This document shows positions 25,667 to 35,805 of a DNA stretch of 64,000 nucleotides, in pieces. The DNA is from Mesorhizobium sp. GbtcB19. GTDB lineage: Bacteria; Pseudomonadota; Alphaproteobacteria; Rhizobiales; Rhizobiaceae. Position numbers and translations under genes: made by a program. The notes below the pieces were generated by a model that was given only the letters and a program-made list of their open reading frames with translations, searched no databases and was not told the origin of the DNA. The stretch spans positions 337,483-401,482 of the forward strand of contig NZ_JAGXJY010000004.1 in the NCBI RefSeq assembly GCF_019091085.1, given 5' to 3'. The stretch's first letter is position 1, and each line of letters opens with the position of its first letter.

Positions 25667-26742
25667 GTGGCGACGCCAATACTTTAGACAAGTCGTCGCT
25701 TGCGATCGACCAGTCGTCGCTTGCGATCGACCAGACAGCGCTTGCGCCTTATCTCGAAGCGCATATCCAGGATTTTGCCGGGCTGTCCGCGATCGAGAAA
25801 TTCAAGTCCGGGCAATCCAATCCGACCTATCTCCTGACCGCCGCCAGCGGTCGCTACGTGTTGCGCGCCAAGCCGCCGGGGCAGCTGCTGAAATCCGCGC
25901 ATCAGGTCGACCGCGAATTCCGGGTGATGCAGGCGCTTGCCGGTACCGCGGTGCCGGTGCCGCGCATGCTGCATCTCTCAGGCGAGGAATCGCCAATCGG
26001 GCGCATGTTCTATGTCATGGAGTTTCTCGACGGCCGCATCTTCTGGGATCCGTCATTGCCGGACGTTTCCGGCAATGACGCGCGCACCTCGATCTATGAC
26101 GCCATGAATGCCACGCTTGCCGCCTTGCACGATGTCGATGTGGAGGCCGTCGGCCTTGGCGATTTCGGCAGGCCCGGCAGCTATTTCGAGCGCCAGTTCG
26201 CCCGCTGGACCAGCCAGTACCGCGCCTCCGAAACCGAAACCATCGCCGACATGGATCGGCTGATTGCCTGGCTGGAGACGCATATGCCGGCCGATGACGG
26301 CCGCGTTTCGCTCGTCCATGGCGACTACCGGCTGGACAACATGATGTTCGCCAAGGACGAGTCCAGGGTCATCGCGGTGCTCGACTGGGAATTGTCCACG
26401 CTCGGTCATCCCTTCGCCGACCTCGCCTATCAATGCATGCAATGGCGGCTGCCGCATGCCTCGGGCTTTCGTGGCCTCGGCGGCATCGACCGCGCGGCGG
26501 CGGGCCTGCCTTCAGAGGAGGCCTATGTCGCCGCCTATTGCAAGCGGCGCGGCATCGAGGCGATCGGCAACTGGACCTTCTTCCTGGCCTTCTCCTTCTT
26601 CCGGCTGGCGGCGATCTGCCAGGGCGTCTACCGCCGCGCGCTGGACGGCAACGCCTCCAATCCGGAAAAGGCCAAGACCTACGGCCAGGCGGTAAAACTG
26701 CTCGCCGCGCTCGCGGTGGAACTGATCGACAAGAATAGCTGA
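25663..26742 (+). CDS. APH-type phosphotransferase (ACAD10/11 kinase-domain-like)
   Basis: A 359-residue protein-kinase-like fold enzyme. The catalytic loop is LVHGDYRLDNMMF near residue 220 (His-Gly-Asp and Asn), the metal Asp is in VLDWELSTLGHPFADLAYQ near 242, and the nucleotide Lys region is around 60-70. Domain and neighbours match the ACAD10/11 kinase domain and LvaA, which phosphorylate 4-hydroxyacyl-CoA before dehydration. The N-terminus contains a perfect 21-base tandem repeat giving SSLAIDQ twice, then the related TALA; this lies before the fold and is probably tolerated. ATG overlaps the MaoC stop. Confidence 0.88.
   Translation: MSGDANTLDKSSLAIDQSSLAIDQTALAPYLEAHIQDFAGLSAIEKFKSGQSNPTYLLTAASGRYVLRAKPPGQLLKSAHQVDREFRVMQALAGTAVPVPRMLHLSGEESPIGRMFYVMEFLDGRIFWDPSLPDVSGNDARTSIYDAMNATLAALHDVDVEAVGLGDFGRPGSYFERQFARWTSQYRASETETIADMDRLIAWLETHMPADDGRVSLVHGDYRLDNMMFAKDESRVIAVLDWELSTLGHPFADLAYQCMQWRLPHASGFRGLGGIDRAAAGLPSEEAYVAAYCKRRGIEAIGNWTFFLAFSFFRLAAICQGVYRRALDGNASNPEKAKTYGQAVKLLAALAVELIDKNS
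25693..25734 (+). repeat. Perfect 21-base in-frame tandem repeat
   Basis: The 21-base unit encoding SSLAIDQ occurs at 25693-25713 and again, identically, at 25714-25734, within codons 11-24 of the phosphotransferase gene. It preserves the frame. The absence of any difference between units indicates recent slippage or strong constraint. Confidence 0.95.
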
Positions 26743-26760
26743 AAAACGGGAGCGCTGAGG

Positions 26761-27537
26761 ATGGGCCGTTTCGAGGGAACGACCGTGCTGATCACCGGCG
26801 CGACCGGCGGCCTCGGCAGCGGCGCGGCAAAAGCCTTCGCCGCCGAAGGCGCGCGACTGGTGCTCTCCGATCTCGACGAGGCTGCGCTCGGCGGTTTCGC
26901 CGCGACGCTCGACACAGAGACAGCTTGCCTTGCCGGCAACATCGCCGACGAAAAGCTGTCAGAGGATCTCGTGAAACTGGCCGTCGAGAAATTCGGCCGG
27001 CTCGACATCGCCGTCAACAATGCCGGCATCGTGCATTCCTTCGTGCGCCTGCCGCAGGTGACGTCGGAGGAGGCGCGCCGCGTGGTCGAGGTCGACCTGC
27101 TCGGCGTCTTCTACGCCATGAAGCACCAGATCCCGCAGATGGAGCGCCAGTTCAGGGAGAGCGGCAAGGGCGGTGTCATCGTCAACGTCGCCTCGGTCGC
27201 CGGTCTCTCCGGCGCGCCCAAGCTCTCGGTCTATGCCGCCGCCAAGCATGGCGTGGTCGGGCTGACGCGTTCGGCGGCGGTGGAATATGCCAGCAAGGGC
27301 ATCCGCATCAATGCGGTCTGTCCCGCCCACACCAGAACGGCGATGGTCGACGGCTTCGTCCGTCTCAGCGGCGCGCCCGAAGCCGATGCGCTTGCCGAGC
27401 TCACCCGCGGCGTGCCGATGAAGCGTGTCGGCGAGGTCGACGAGATCACCACCGGCATCCTGTTCCTCGCCGACCCGGCCAATTCGTTCATGACCGGCCA
27501 CACGCTGGCGCTGGACGGCGGCATTGGCGCCATCTGA
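26761..27537 (+). CDS. SDR-family oxidoreductase
   Basis: A 258-residue classical short-chain dehydrogenase starting MGRFEGTTVLITGATGGLG. Cofactor glycines near 13-20, DLDE after strand 2 (Asp, so NAD(H) is favoured), NNAG near 87, catalytic Ser in NVASVAG near 143 and Tyr-x3-Lys in YAAAKHG near 158, C-terminal FMTGHTLALDGG. It lies 18 bases after the phosphotransferase gene with a GGGAGCGCTGAGG leader, so it belongs to the same operon. A hydroxyacyl-CoA or alcohol oxidation step is likely; the exact substrate is not known. Confidence 0.9.
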   Translation: MGRFEGTTVLITGATGGLGSGAAKAFAAEGARLVLSDLDEAALGGFAATLDTETACLAGNIADEKLSEDLVKLAVEKFGRLDIAVNNAGIVHSFVRLPQVTSEEARRVVEVDLLGVFYAMKHQIPQMERQFRESGKGGVIVNVASVAGLSGAPKLSVYAAAKHGVVGLTRSAAVEYASKGIRINAVCPAHTRTAMVDGFVRLSGAPEADALAELTRGVPMKRVGEVDEITTGILFLADPANSFMTGHTLALDGGIGAI

Positions 27538-27580
27538 GCAATTCCATTAACCCCGGACGTAGCGGAACCAGTTCGCGCTC

Positions 27581-27608
27581 TTGTCCGTTTCCGTACAGCG
27601 TATATAAT
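27581..27608 (+). promoter_or_regulatory. Sigma-70-type promoter of the TetR gene
   Basis: TTGTCC at 27581-27586, a 16-base spacer and TATAAT at 27603-27608, 36 bases before the TTG start. The spacer contains CCGTAC (27591-27596), a hexamer that also occurs upstream of the acyl-CoA dehydrogenase gene (24209-24214) and, inverted, at 28428-28433, a possible TetR half-site. Confidence 0.6.
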
Positions 27609-27643
27609 TTCGTGAGGCAACCAAGCAACAAGGCAGGCGAACA

Positions 27644-28288
27644 TTGACGCTCAGCGTTCAGAAACGCCGCGAACGGCAGAAAGCCGAACTTCGTTCCGAA
27701 CTGGTCGCGGCCGCCCACAAGCTCGTGCAGGAAGAGGGCTATGAGGGCCTGACCATCCGAAAGCTCGCCAAGCGGGTCGGCTATGCGCCGATGTCGGTCT
27801 ATTCCTATTTCGCCGATAAGCAGGACATCCTCTTCGCGCTCGCCGAGGACGCCTTCGAGACGCTGGCGCGGCGCATTGAGGCGCATCCTGCCGATGATCC
27901 CGTCGAGGCGCTCAAGGCGGTGATGACGGAATATGCCGCTTTCGGGCTCGGCAATCCCAACGAGTACCGCACCGTCTTCATGACCGAGAAAACGCGTCTG
28001 CCGGAAGGCCGCAGCTACGAGGACATGGAGGAAGGCAATCCGGCCATGAAGGTGCTGATCAAGCGGGTCGAGGCCTGCGTCGCCGCCGGCAAGCTCAAGG
28101 GCGACCCGCGCGCGATCGCCACCATGCTGTGGACCGTCGGTCACGGCACGATCTCGCTGCTGATCACCTTTCCGTTTTATCCTTTCGGCGACCCCGAGGC
28201 CTACGTGAAGCGCATGTGCAATTTCATGGTGGCCTCGCTGTCGGCGCAGGATATCCCCCCGCTCACCGAAACACCGGTCGACTGCTGA
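27644..28288 (+). CDS. TetR/AcrR-family transcriptional regulator
   Basis: A 214-residue regulator with an N-terminal TetR HTH domain (residues 15-62; GLTIRKLAKRVGYAPMSVYS followed by YFADKQDILFAL) and a helical C-terminal ligand-binding domain of the TetR_C_33/WHG type (NPNEYRTVFM, WTVGHGTISLLI). It starts at a TTG (27644) with AAGGCAGG upstream; no ATG or GTG fits the domain start. It follows the acyl-CoA/SDR genes and probably represses them in the absence of an acyl-CoA or hydroxy-acid ligand. Confidence 0.9.
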   Translation: MTLSVQKRRERQKAELRSELVAAAHKLVQEEGYEGLTIRKLAKRVGYAPMSVYSYFADKQDILFALAEDAFETLARRIEAHPADDPVEALKAVMTEYAAFGLGNPNEYRTVFMTEKTRLPEGRSYEDMEEGNPAMKVLIKRVEACVAAGKLKGDPRAIATMLWTVGHGTISLLITFPFYPFGDPEAYVKRMCNFMVASLSAQDIPPLTETPVDC

Positions 28289-28361
28289 TCAAGTCGTCGT
28301 GATCATGCGCCGCGATCGCTTGATCCGCGGCATCGGATTCCTACGTTCAAAAAAAGTTGTC

Positions 28362-28431
28362 GTACGCGTACAGATTTTCTCTTGAATTTCGCCTCTGCCG
28401 GTCGTATGTGTACGTTACATTGTACATGTAC
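28362..28431 (+). promoter_or_regulatory. Promoter with two perfect GTAC-NN-GTAC palindromes
   Basis: GTACGCGTAC at 28362-28371 and GTACATGTAC at 28422-28431, with a further GTAC at 28410-28413. Between them is TTGAAT (28382-28387), a 17-base spacer and TATGTG (28405-28410), a plausible promoter for the 76-residue exported protein. The second palindrome would sit just downstream of the transcription start, a classical repressor position. Confidence 0.5.
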
Positions 28432-28452
28432 GGACACGACTGGAGACGGAAC

Positions 28453-28683
28453 ATGAAGAAGACCATCCTCACCCTCGCCGCCGTGCTGGCTTTCTCGGGC
28501 GCCGCCTTTGCCGGCGCTGCCCAGCCCGCCAAGCATGCGCCCGCCGCCTGCACCCAGGCCAATGTGAAGCTTGATTGCAGCGCGACCGGTTCGGTCGAAA
28601 AGGCCGACACCACCAAGAGCGACACCAGCAAGGGTGCGCGCCTCGGCATCGACGTGAACCCCTGGTTCGTGCCTGGCCTCTAA
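28453..28683 (+). CDS. Small exported protein of unknown function
   Basis: A 76-residue protein starting MKKTILTLAAVLAFSGAAFA with a textbook signal peptide, cleaved after AFA or AGA. The mature part is about 55 residues, Thr/Ser/Lys-rich, with two Cys (CTQANVKLDC) that could form one disulfide, and ends DVNPWFVPGL. ATG at 28453 with GGAGA 8 bases upstream; the frame is open back to 28357 but those codons are promoter. I recognise no family. It has its own promoter with operator-like palindromes and a strong terminator, so it is a self-contained, probably regulated, periplasmic gene. Confidence 0.75.
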   Translation: MKKTILTLAAVLAFSGAAFAGAAQPAKHAPAACTQANVKLDCSATGSVEKADTTKSDTSKGARLGIDVNPWFVPGL

Positions 28684-28701
28684 GCACCATCACCAAGACC
28701 C

Positions 28702-28741
28702 AAACGAAAACGGGCGGCACTTGGCCGCCCTTTTTCGTTTT
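28702..28741. terminator. Bidirectional rho-independent terminator
   Basis: Arms GGGCGGC (28712-28718) and GCCGCCC (28724-28730) around ACTTG, followed by TTTTTCGTTTT and preceded by AAACGAAAA, so the outer A and T runs also pair. It ends the exported-protein gene on the plus strand and can serve the convergent small gene at 28771-28995 on the minus strand. A second small hairpin, CTTGGGCG/CGCCCAAG, is at 28751-28769. Confidence 0.85.
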
Positions 28742-28770
28742 GCTTGTCGCCTTGGGCGATCCGCCCAAGC

Positions 28771-29640
<870 letters not shown>

Positions 29641-29648
<8 letters not shown>

Positions 29649-32600
29649 TGAGGTGCTCTCCCTTCTCGTCGACGAACACCATGCCGGTGACTTCCACCTC
29701 GACCGTGCCGTTCGGCATCGGCACATAAAGCGTCTCACCCATGCGGTCGCGGCCGCCGGCGACCAGCGCCAGCGCGATTGAGCGGCCGCAATTCTCCGAC
29801 CAATAGCTCGAAGTGACGTGGCCGATCATCTTCATCGGGATAGGCTGCTTGGGATCGGCGACGATCTGCGCACCCTCTTCCAGCACCACCTTCGGATCCT
29901 TGGTCTTCAGGCCAACGAGCTGCTTGCGGCCCTTGGCCACCAGGTCCGAGCGGGTCAGGCCGCGAATGCCGACGAAGTCGGTCTTCTTCTTGCCGACCGC
30001 CCAGTCGAGCCCGGCATCGTTCGGCGTCACCGTGCCGTCGGTGTCCTGGCCGACGATGATGTAGCCCTTTTCGGCGCGCAGCACGTGCATGGACTCGGTG
30101 CCGTAGGCGACAGCGCCATGCTTCTGGCCTTCGGCCCACAGCGCTTCCCAGACCGCCTCGCCATAGTCGGCCGGCACGTTGACCTCGAAACCGCGCTCGC
30201 CGGTGAAGGACATGCGGAACAGCCTTGTCGGCACGCCGCAAATCTTGCCCTCGCGCACCGACATATGCGGCATCGCCTCATCCGACATGTCGATGCCTTC
30301 GACCAGCGGCGCGATGATCTCGCGCGACTTCGGCCCCTGCACCGCGATGACCGCCCATTGCTCGGTGATCGAAGTCAGCCAGACATTCAAGTGCGGGAAC
30401 TCGGTCTGGAGGTAATCCTCCATATGGTTCATGACGCGCGGCGCGCCGCCGGTCGTCGTCGTCACGTGGAAGCGGTCCGGCGCCAGCCTGCCGACGACGC
30501 CGTCGTCATAGATGAAGCCGTCCTCGCGCAGCATGATGCCATAGCGGCAGCGGCCGGTTTCCAGCTTCTCCCACGGATTGGTGTAGAGCAGTTCCATGAA
30601 CTTCGCGGCGTCCGGCCCGACCACTTCGATCTTGCCGAGCGTCGAGGCGTCGAACAGGCCGCCCACCTTGCGCACCGTCACGCATTCGCGGTCGACCGCC
30701 TTGTGCATGTCCTCGCCGGCTTTCGGGAAATACCAGGCGCGCTTCCAGTGGCCGACATCCTCGAACACGGCACCTTGCGACGCCGCCCAGCCATGCGTCG
30801 CCGTGCGGCGGGTCGGGTCGAACAGCGCGCCGCGCGCGTGGCCGACGATCGAGCCGAAGGTCACCGGCGTATAGGGCGCGCGGAAGGTGGTGAGGCCGAC
30901 TTGCGGGATCGGCTTGCCGAGTTCGTCGGCGGCGATCGCCAGGCCGTGCATGTTCGACGTCTTGCCCTGGTCGGTCGCCATGCCGTTGGTGGTGAAGCGC
31001 TTGACGTGCTCGATCGAGCGCATGCCCTCATGCACCGCCTGGCGGATGTCCTTGGCGGTGACGTCGTTCTGGAAATCGACGAAGGCCTTGACCGTGGTGC
31101 CCGGCCCGGCGCCGGGCCCGGCACCCAGCATGCCACGCGACCAGCTCTCGCCGGCATCGACCTTCGGCTTGGCGCCCTTCCCCGTCTTGCCGCTGGAATC
31201 CTTGCCGCCGGCTTCCTTCGCCGCCTTGGCGCCGGCCGCATAGGCCTCGTCGATCGTCGCATCCAGCCCGTCCGTGCCGTTGCAGGCGCCGACCGACACG
31301 CAGTCCTGCGCGTAGGTGCCAGGCACGAAGCGCCTGGTCTCGTCGTTGAAGGCGACCTTGCCGCGCGACTGCGAGAACAGATGCACCGACGGCGTCCAGC
31401 CGGCCGACATCAGGATCGCGTCGACCGGAATGGTGCGCTCGCCGCCGCCATTCTTCGGCTGCACGGTCATCGAGGACACACGCAGCTTGCCGCCGGCGCT
31501 GACCACGGCGCGGCCGAAATTGATCTCGATGCCGAGCGCCCTCGCCTCGTCGATCACCGGCCCGGCCGGATTGTCGCGCAGGTCGACGATGGCCGCGATG
31601 TTGACGCCGGCCTTCTTGAGGTCGATGGCCGCGGCGTAGGCGGAATCGTTGGCGGTATAGACGCCGACGTTCTTGCCGACCGCGACGCCATAGTGGTTGA
31701 GATAGGTGCGCGCCGCCGAAGCCAGCATCACGCCCGGACGGTCGTTGTTGGCGAACACCATGTGGCGTTCGATGGCGCCGGTGGCGATCACGACGCGATT
31801 GGCGCGGACCTGCCACAAGCGTTCGCGCGCCAATTCGCGGCCCGGACTCTTGAGATGGTCGCTGACCCGCTCGACCAGGCCGACGAAATTCTGCGCGTAA
31901 TAGCCAAAGGCAGTCGTGCGGGAGAGCACGCGCACATTGTCCATCGCCTTCAGCCTGGCGATCGCGGCTTGTGCCCAGGCAAAGCCATTCTCGCCGTCGA
32001 TTTTGGCGCCGCTCTCGAAGCGCAGGCTGCCGCCGAACTCGGCCTGTTCGTCGGCGAGGATTACCCGCACGCCGGTCTCGGCCGCAGCAAGTGCCGCCGC
32101 AATGCCGGCGGCGCCGCCGCCCAGCACCAGCACCTCGCAATGCGCATAACGCGCGGCATAGTGGTCCGGGTCCGGCTTCTCGGGCGAAACGCCGAGGCCG
32201 GCCGCGGCGCGGATCTTCGGCTCATAGAGGTTCTTCCAGGCCGACTTCGGCCACATGAAGGTCTTGTAGTAGAAGCCGGCCGAAAATAGCGGTGATGCAA
32301 GGTCGTTGACCGCGCCGACGTCGAAGGCGAGCGACGGCCAGCGGTTCTGCGAATTGGCGGTCAGCCCGTCATAGAGCTCCTGCACGGTAGCGCGCACATT
32401 CGGCGTCTTGCGCGCATCGTCACGCACGATCTGCACCAGCGCGTTGGGTTCCTCCGCGCCGGCGGACAGGAAGCCACGCGGCCGGTGATACTTGAACGAG
32501 CGGCCGACCAGATGCACGCCGTTGGCGAGCAGCGCCGAGGCGAGCGTATCGCCCTCGATGCCGGTGTAGGACTTGTCGTCGAAGCTGAAGGAGGCGGTCT

Positions 32601-32649
32601 TGGCCTGGCTGAGGCGACCAGCGCCGGAGATGCGGAATGCAGCGCTCAT
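29641..32649 (-). CDS. soxA: Sarcosine oxidase alpha subunit
   Basis: A 1002-residue subunit. N-terminal 2Fe-2S-ferredoxin-like fold (~20-110), an FAD/NAD-binding disulfide-oxidoreductase-like domain (LVLGGGAAGIAAALAAAE ~172; VVIATGAIERHMVF ~288), a Gly/Lys-rich linker near 490-505, and a C-terminal GcvT-like tetrahydrofolate domain (~600-1000; FTGERGFEVNVP, CRYGIMLREDGF). It binds NAD+ and takes the formaldehyde equivalent onto folate, giving 5,10-methylene-THF. The alternative dimethylglycine-oxidase type lacks the D and G partners present here. soxD overlaps its start by 4 bases. Confidence 0.95.
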
Positions 32650-32942
32650 TTCGCGGCTCCAGGCAGTTTCGCGGGCTTCGGCTCGCCGGCCTTGTAGGTC
32701 ATGATGAACTTGTCGGTGACGGTGTCGCGCACCGCGTTGAAGAAGCGCGCGCAGCCATGGATGTGGCGCCAGCGCTCATAGATGACGCCCTTCGGGTTCG
32801 CGCGGATGAAGAAGAATTTCTCGAAATCGTCGTCGCTCTCGCCGGCAATGTTGGTGGAGCGCGCGATATGCGCCTCGCCGGCATTGCGGAACTCGAGTTC
32901 CGGGCGCTCTTCCTCGCAATAGGGGCAGCGGATGAGAAGCAT
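32646..32942 (-). CDS. soxD: Sarcosine oxidase delta subunit
   Basis: A 98-residue zinc protein beginning MLLIRCPYCEEERPELEF. The Cys-x2-Cys at 6-9 and WRHIHGCARFF near 60 (His and Cys) supply the zinc site characteristic of SoxD. It bridges the alpha and beta subunits of the heterotetramer. Its stop overlaps the soxA start (ATGA). The 72-base gap from soxB contains a 16-base G+C palindrome at 32969-32984. Confidence 0.95.
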   Translation of the reverse strand: MLLIRCPYCEEERPELEFRNAGEAHIARSTNIAGESDDDFEKFFFIRANPKGVIYERWRHIHGCARFFNAVRDTVTDKFIMTYKAGEPKPAKLPGAAK

Positions 32943-33014
32943 CTGGGTGATCCTAAAACTTGCCGTGACCGGCGCGCGCGCCGGCCGGTTGATCGCAAAG
33001 CAACTGAGCCGTCA

Positions 33015-34268
33015 TCAGTGCGCCACTGCGGCCGCGGCGGCCTCGTCGATGAGCCGGCCGGTGCGGAAGCGCTCGAGCGTAAAGGGCGCGTTGATCGGGT
33101 GCGGGTCGTCCTTCGCGATCGTATGCGCAAACACATTGCCCGAGCCGGGCGTCGCCTTGAAGCCGCCCGTGCCCCAGCCGCAATTGACGTAGAGGCCCTG
33201 CACCGGCGTCTTGGCCAGGATCGGCGACCGGTCCGGCGTGACATCGACGATGCCGCCCCAGGAACGCAGCATCTTCATGCGCGTGAAGATCGGGAACATC
33301 TCGCAGATGGCGTCGAGCGTATGCTGCAAGATGTGCAGGCCGCCGGTCTGCGAATAGGAGACATACTGGTCGGTGCCCGCGCCGATGACGAGCTCGCCCT
33401 TGTCCGACTGCGAGATATAGGCGTGCACGGTGTTCGACATCACCACACAGGGCACCACCGGCTTGATCGGCTCCGACACCAGCGCCTGCAGCGGATAGCT
33501 TTCCAGCGGCATGCGCACGCCGGCCATGTTCATGATGACCGAGGAATGGCCGGCCGCGACCACGCCGACCTTCTTGGCGCCGATGAAGCCGCGTGTCGTC
33601 TCGACGCCGCTGACCGCGCCGTTGGCCGCGCGCTTGATGCCCGTGACCTCGCAATTCTGGATGATGTGCACGCCGCGCGCCGAAGCGCCGCGCGCATAGC
33701 CCCAGGCGACCGCGTCGTGCCGCGCCGTGCCGCCGCGCCGCTGCAGCGCGGCGCCCATCACCGGATAGCGCGCTTCCCTGGAAATATTGAGCGGCGGACA
33801 GAATGCCTTCGCCTGCTCCGGCGTCAGCCATTCATTGTCGATGCCGTTGAGTCGGTTGGCATGGATATGGCGCTTGAAGACCTGCACGTCATGGACGTTG
33901 TGCGCCAGCATCATGACGCCGCGCGCCGAATACATGACGTTGTAGTTGAGCTCCTGGCTGAGCCCGTCCCACAGCTTCAGCGCATGGTCGTAGATGCCGG
34001 CGCTTTCGTCATAGAGGTAGTTGGAGCGGATGATGGTGGTGTTGCGGCCGGTGTTGCCGCCGCCGAGCCAGCCCTTTTCCAGCACCGCGACGTTGGTGAT
34101 GCCGTGCTCGCTCGCCAGATAATAGGCCGTCGCCAGACCGTGTCCGCCGGCGCCGACGATGACGACGTCATATTCCTTCTTCGGCTCGGGCGAGGTCCAC
34201 TGCTCTTCCCAGCCCTTGTGGCCGCGCATCGCCTCGCGGGCAATGGCGAATACCGAGTATTTCTTCAC
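33015..34268 (-). CDS. soxB: Sarcosine oxidase beta subunit
   Basis: A 417-residue flavoprotein. The FAD dinucleotide fold [18 protein letters not shown] is near 35, the NTTIIRSNY loop near 75, [13 protein letters not shown] near 182 provides the His that carries covalent FMN in this family, and [16 protein letters not shown] near 375 closes the FAD site. It oxidises sarcosine to glycine, passing electrons to O2 via FMN. First gene of soxBDAG. The start [20 protein letters not shown] is the typical one for the family. Confidence 0.95.
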   Translation of the reverse strand: MKKYSVFAIAREAMRGHKGWEEQWTSPEPKKEYDVVIVGAGGHGLATAYYLASEHGITNVAVLEKGWLGGGNTGRNTTIIRSNYLYDESAGIYDHALKLWDGLSQELNYNVMYSARGVMMLAHNVHDVQVFKRHIHANRLNGIDNEWLTPEQAKAFCPPLNISREARYPVMGAALQRRGGTARHDAVAWGYARGASARGVHIIQNCEVTGIKRAANGAVSGVETTRGFIGAKKVGVVAAGHSSVIMNMAGVRMPLESYPLQALVSEPIKPVVPCVVMSNTVHAYISQSDKGELVIGAGTDQYVSYSQTGGLHILQHTLDAICEMFPIFTRMKMLRSWGGIVDVTPDRSPILAKTPVQGLYVNCGWGTGGFKATPGSGNVFAHTIAKDDPHPINAPFTLERFRTGRLIDEAAAAAVAH

Positions 34269-34472
34269 GTTAAGCCTCGCGCCAAAAAATCGCGGATATG
34301 GTCCGGGCCTCTCCCGTCACGCGAGGTGTATCACTAGCGAAACGGCGATGTCATCCTTGCGCTGTTTGCGACGGCGCTTGCCGCTTTGCGCCATGCCGAA
34401 AGGATGGCATCCGGGCTGGTAGCCGCGGCGGCGATCAGCCATACCGGCTGTTCCGAGACTTGGAGGATGATG

Positions 34473-34841
34473 ATGGGCAACGCCTGGTGGAATCTGACCC
34501 TGCGCTTTCTGCTGGAACTTGCGGCGCTGCTTGGTCTTGGCATCGCGGCCTGGAGCCTGTCCGAAGGTTGGTGGCGCTGGCTCCTCGCCTTGGCCTTGCC
34601 ACTTATTGCAGCCGCGCTGTGGGGAACCTTCGCGGTTCCGAACGATCCGAGCCGATCTGGTCGTGCACCTGTGCCCGTACCGGGCGCGGCGCGGCTGGTG
34701 CTAGAGCTGGTCATCCTGTTCGGTGGCGCTGGCGGATTCTACCTGGCGGGCCACACGGCAGCCGGCATCATCATGGCTCTGCTGATCGCCTTCAGCTACG
34801 CCTTCTCGCTGGACCGGCTGGGCTGGCTGTTGCGGCAATAG
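34473..34841 (+). CDS. DUF2568 (YrdB-like) membrane protein
   Basis: A 122-residue protein with four helices starting MGNAWWNLTLRFLLELAAL. The conserved WGTFAVPNDPSR near residue 48 and RLVLELVILF near 70 identify DUF2568. Three ATGs occur in a row (34467, 34470, 34473); GGAGG at 34462-34466 best fits the third. Function of the family is unknown. The 204-base gap before it, up to the soxB start, shows no gene. Confidence 0.82.
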   Translation: MGNAWWNLTLRFLLELAALLGLGIAAWSLSEGWWRWLLALALPLIAAALWGTFAVPNDPSRSGRAPVPVPGAARLVLELVILFGGAGGFYLAGHTAAGIIMALLIAFSYAFSLDRLGWLLRQ

Positions 34842-34936
34842 CGGCCTTTGCCGGTTTCGGGTGGCCCCGGCCTGCCCCATTTGCGACCAAGCATCCAACC
34901 GCCGGTAAGCCCGGCATAGAGGAAGGATGCAGAGAC

Positions 34937-35695
34937 ATGTTCACCCTGACAAACAAGGTCGCCATCGTCACCGGCGCCAGTTCCGGCATCGGCCGCGCCA
35001 CCGCGAAGCTGTTCGCCGAGCAGGGCGCGAATCTCGTCGTCGCGGCGCGGCGTCAGCAGGAGCTCGACTCGCTTGTCGGTGAAATAGAGGCGGATGGCGG
35101 CACGGCGGCGGCACTGGCCGGCGACGTCAGGGATGAGGCCTATGCCAAGGCCTTGGTGGAGCTCGCTGTAAAGCAGTTCGGCGGCCTCGACATCGCCTTC
35201 AACAATGCCGGCGCGGTCGGCGCGATGGGACCGGTGCCGGATATGCCACCGGCGACCTGGCACGAGACGATGGACACCAACCTGACCAGCGCCTATCTCG
35301 CCGCGAAGCATCAGATACCGGCCATGCTGGAGCGCGGCGGCGGCTCGCTGATCTTCACCTCCAGCTTCGTCGGCTACACCGCCGGCATGCCCGGCATGGC
35401 GGCCTATGCCGCTGCCAAGGCCGGGCTGATCGGGCTGACGCAGGTGCTGGCCGCCGAATATGGTCCGAGAGGCCTGCGCGTCAACGCGCTGTTGCCCGGC
35501 GGCACCGATACGCCCGGCGCCACGACCACCACGCCCGAGGCGCGCGCCTTCGTCGAAGGCATCCATGCCCTGAAGCGCATGGCGCAGCCGGAGGAGATCG
35601 CCCGCTCCGCGCTTTACCTGGCTTCCGACGCCTCGAGCTTCACCACCGGCACGGCGCTGTTTGCCGATGGCGGAGTCTCGATCAACCGGACGTGA
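34937..35695 (+). CDS. SDR-family oxidoreductase
   Basis: A 252-residue classical short-chain dehydrogenase starting MFTLTNKVAIVTGASSGIG. Cofactor motif near residue 12, AARRQQE after strand 2 (Arg residues suggest NADP(H)), NNAG near 90, Ser in FTSSFVG near 140 and Tyr-x3-Lys in YAAAKAG near 156, C-terminal FTTGTALFADGG. ATG at 34937 preceded by GGAAGGATGCAGAGAC. It stands 95 bases after DUF2568 and is not obviously part of a pathway here. A 3-oxoacyl-ACP or sugar dehydrogenase role are both possible. Confidence 0.88.
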   Translation: MFTLTNKVAIVTGASSGIGRATAKLFAEQGANLVVAARRQQELDSLVGEIEADGGTAAALAGDVRDEAYAKALVELAVKQFGGLDIAFNNAGAVGAMGPVPDMPPATWHETMDTNLTSAYLAAKHQIPAMLERGGGSLIFTSSFVGYTAGMPGMAAYAAAKAGLIGLTQVLAAEYGPRGLRVNALLPGGTDTPGATTTTPEARAFVEGIHALKRMAQPEEIARSALYLASDASSFTTGTALFADGGVSINRT

Positions 35696-35805
35696 TCCGC
35701 GAGGTGGACAGCAGACATGCTTCATCCGCTGAAATCTCGCGATACGGCCTTGCATTCCGGCTCGTTTTGACGATTTTCGTTTCCCGTCGAAATCGGACCG
35801 GAACG

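Noticed and set aside
29818..32289. An 823-codon open frame on the plus strand opposite soxA
   Set aside because: It is antisense to a complete soxA gene with all its motifs, and its translation is rich in Arg, Ala, Gly and His without any domain, as expected in G+C-rich DNA.
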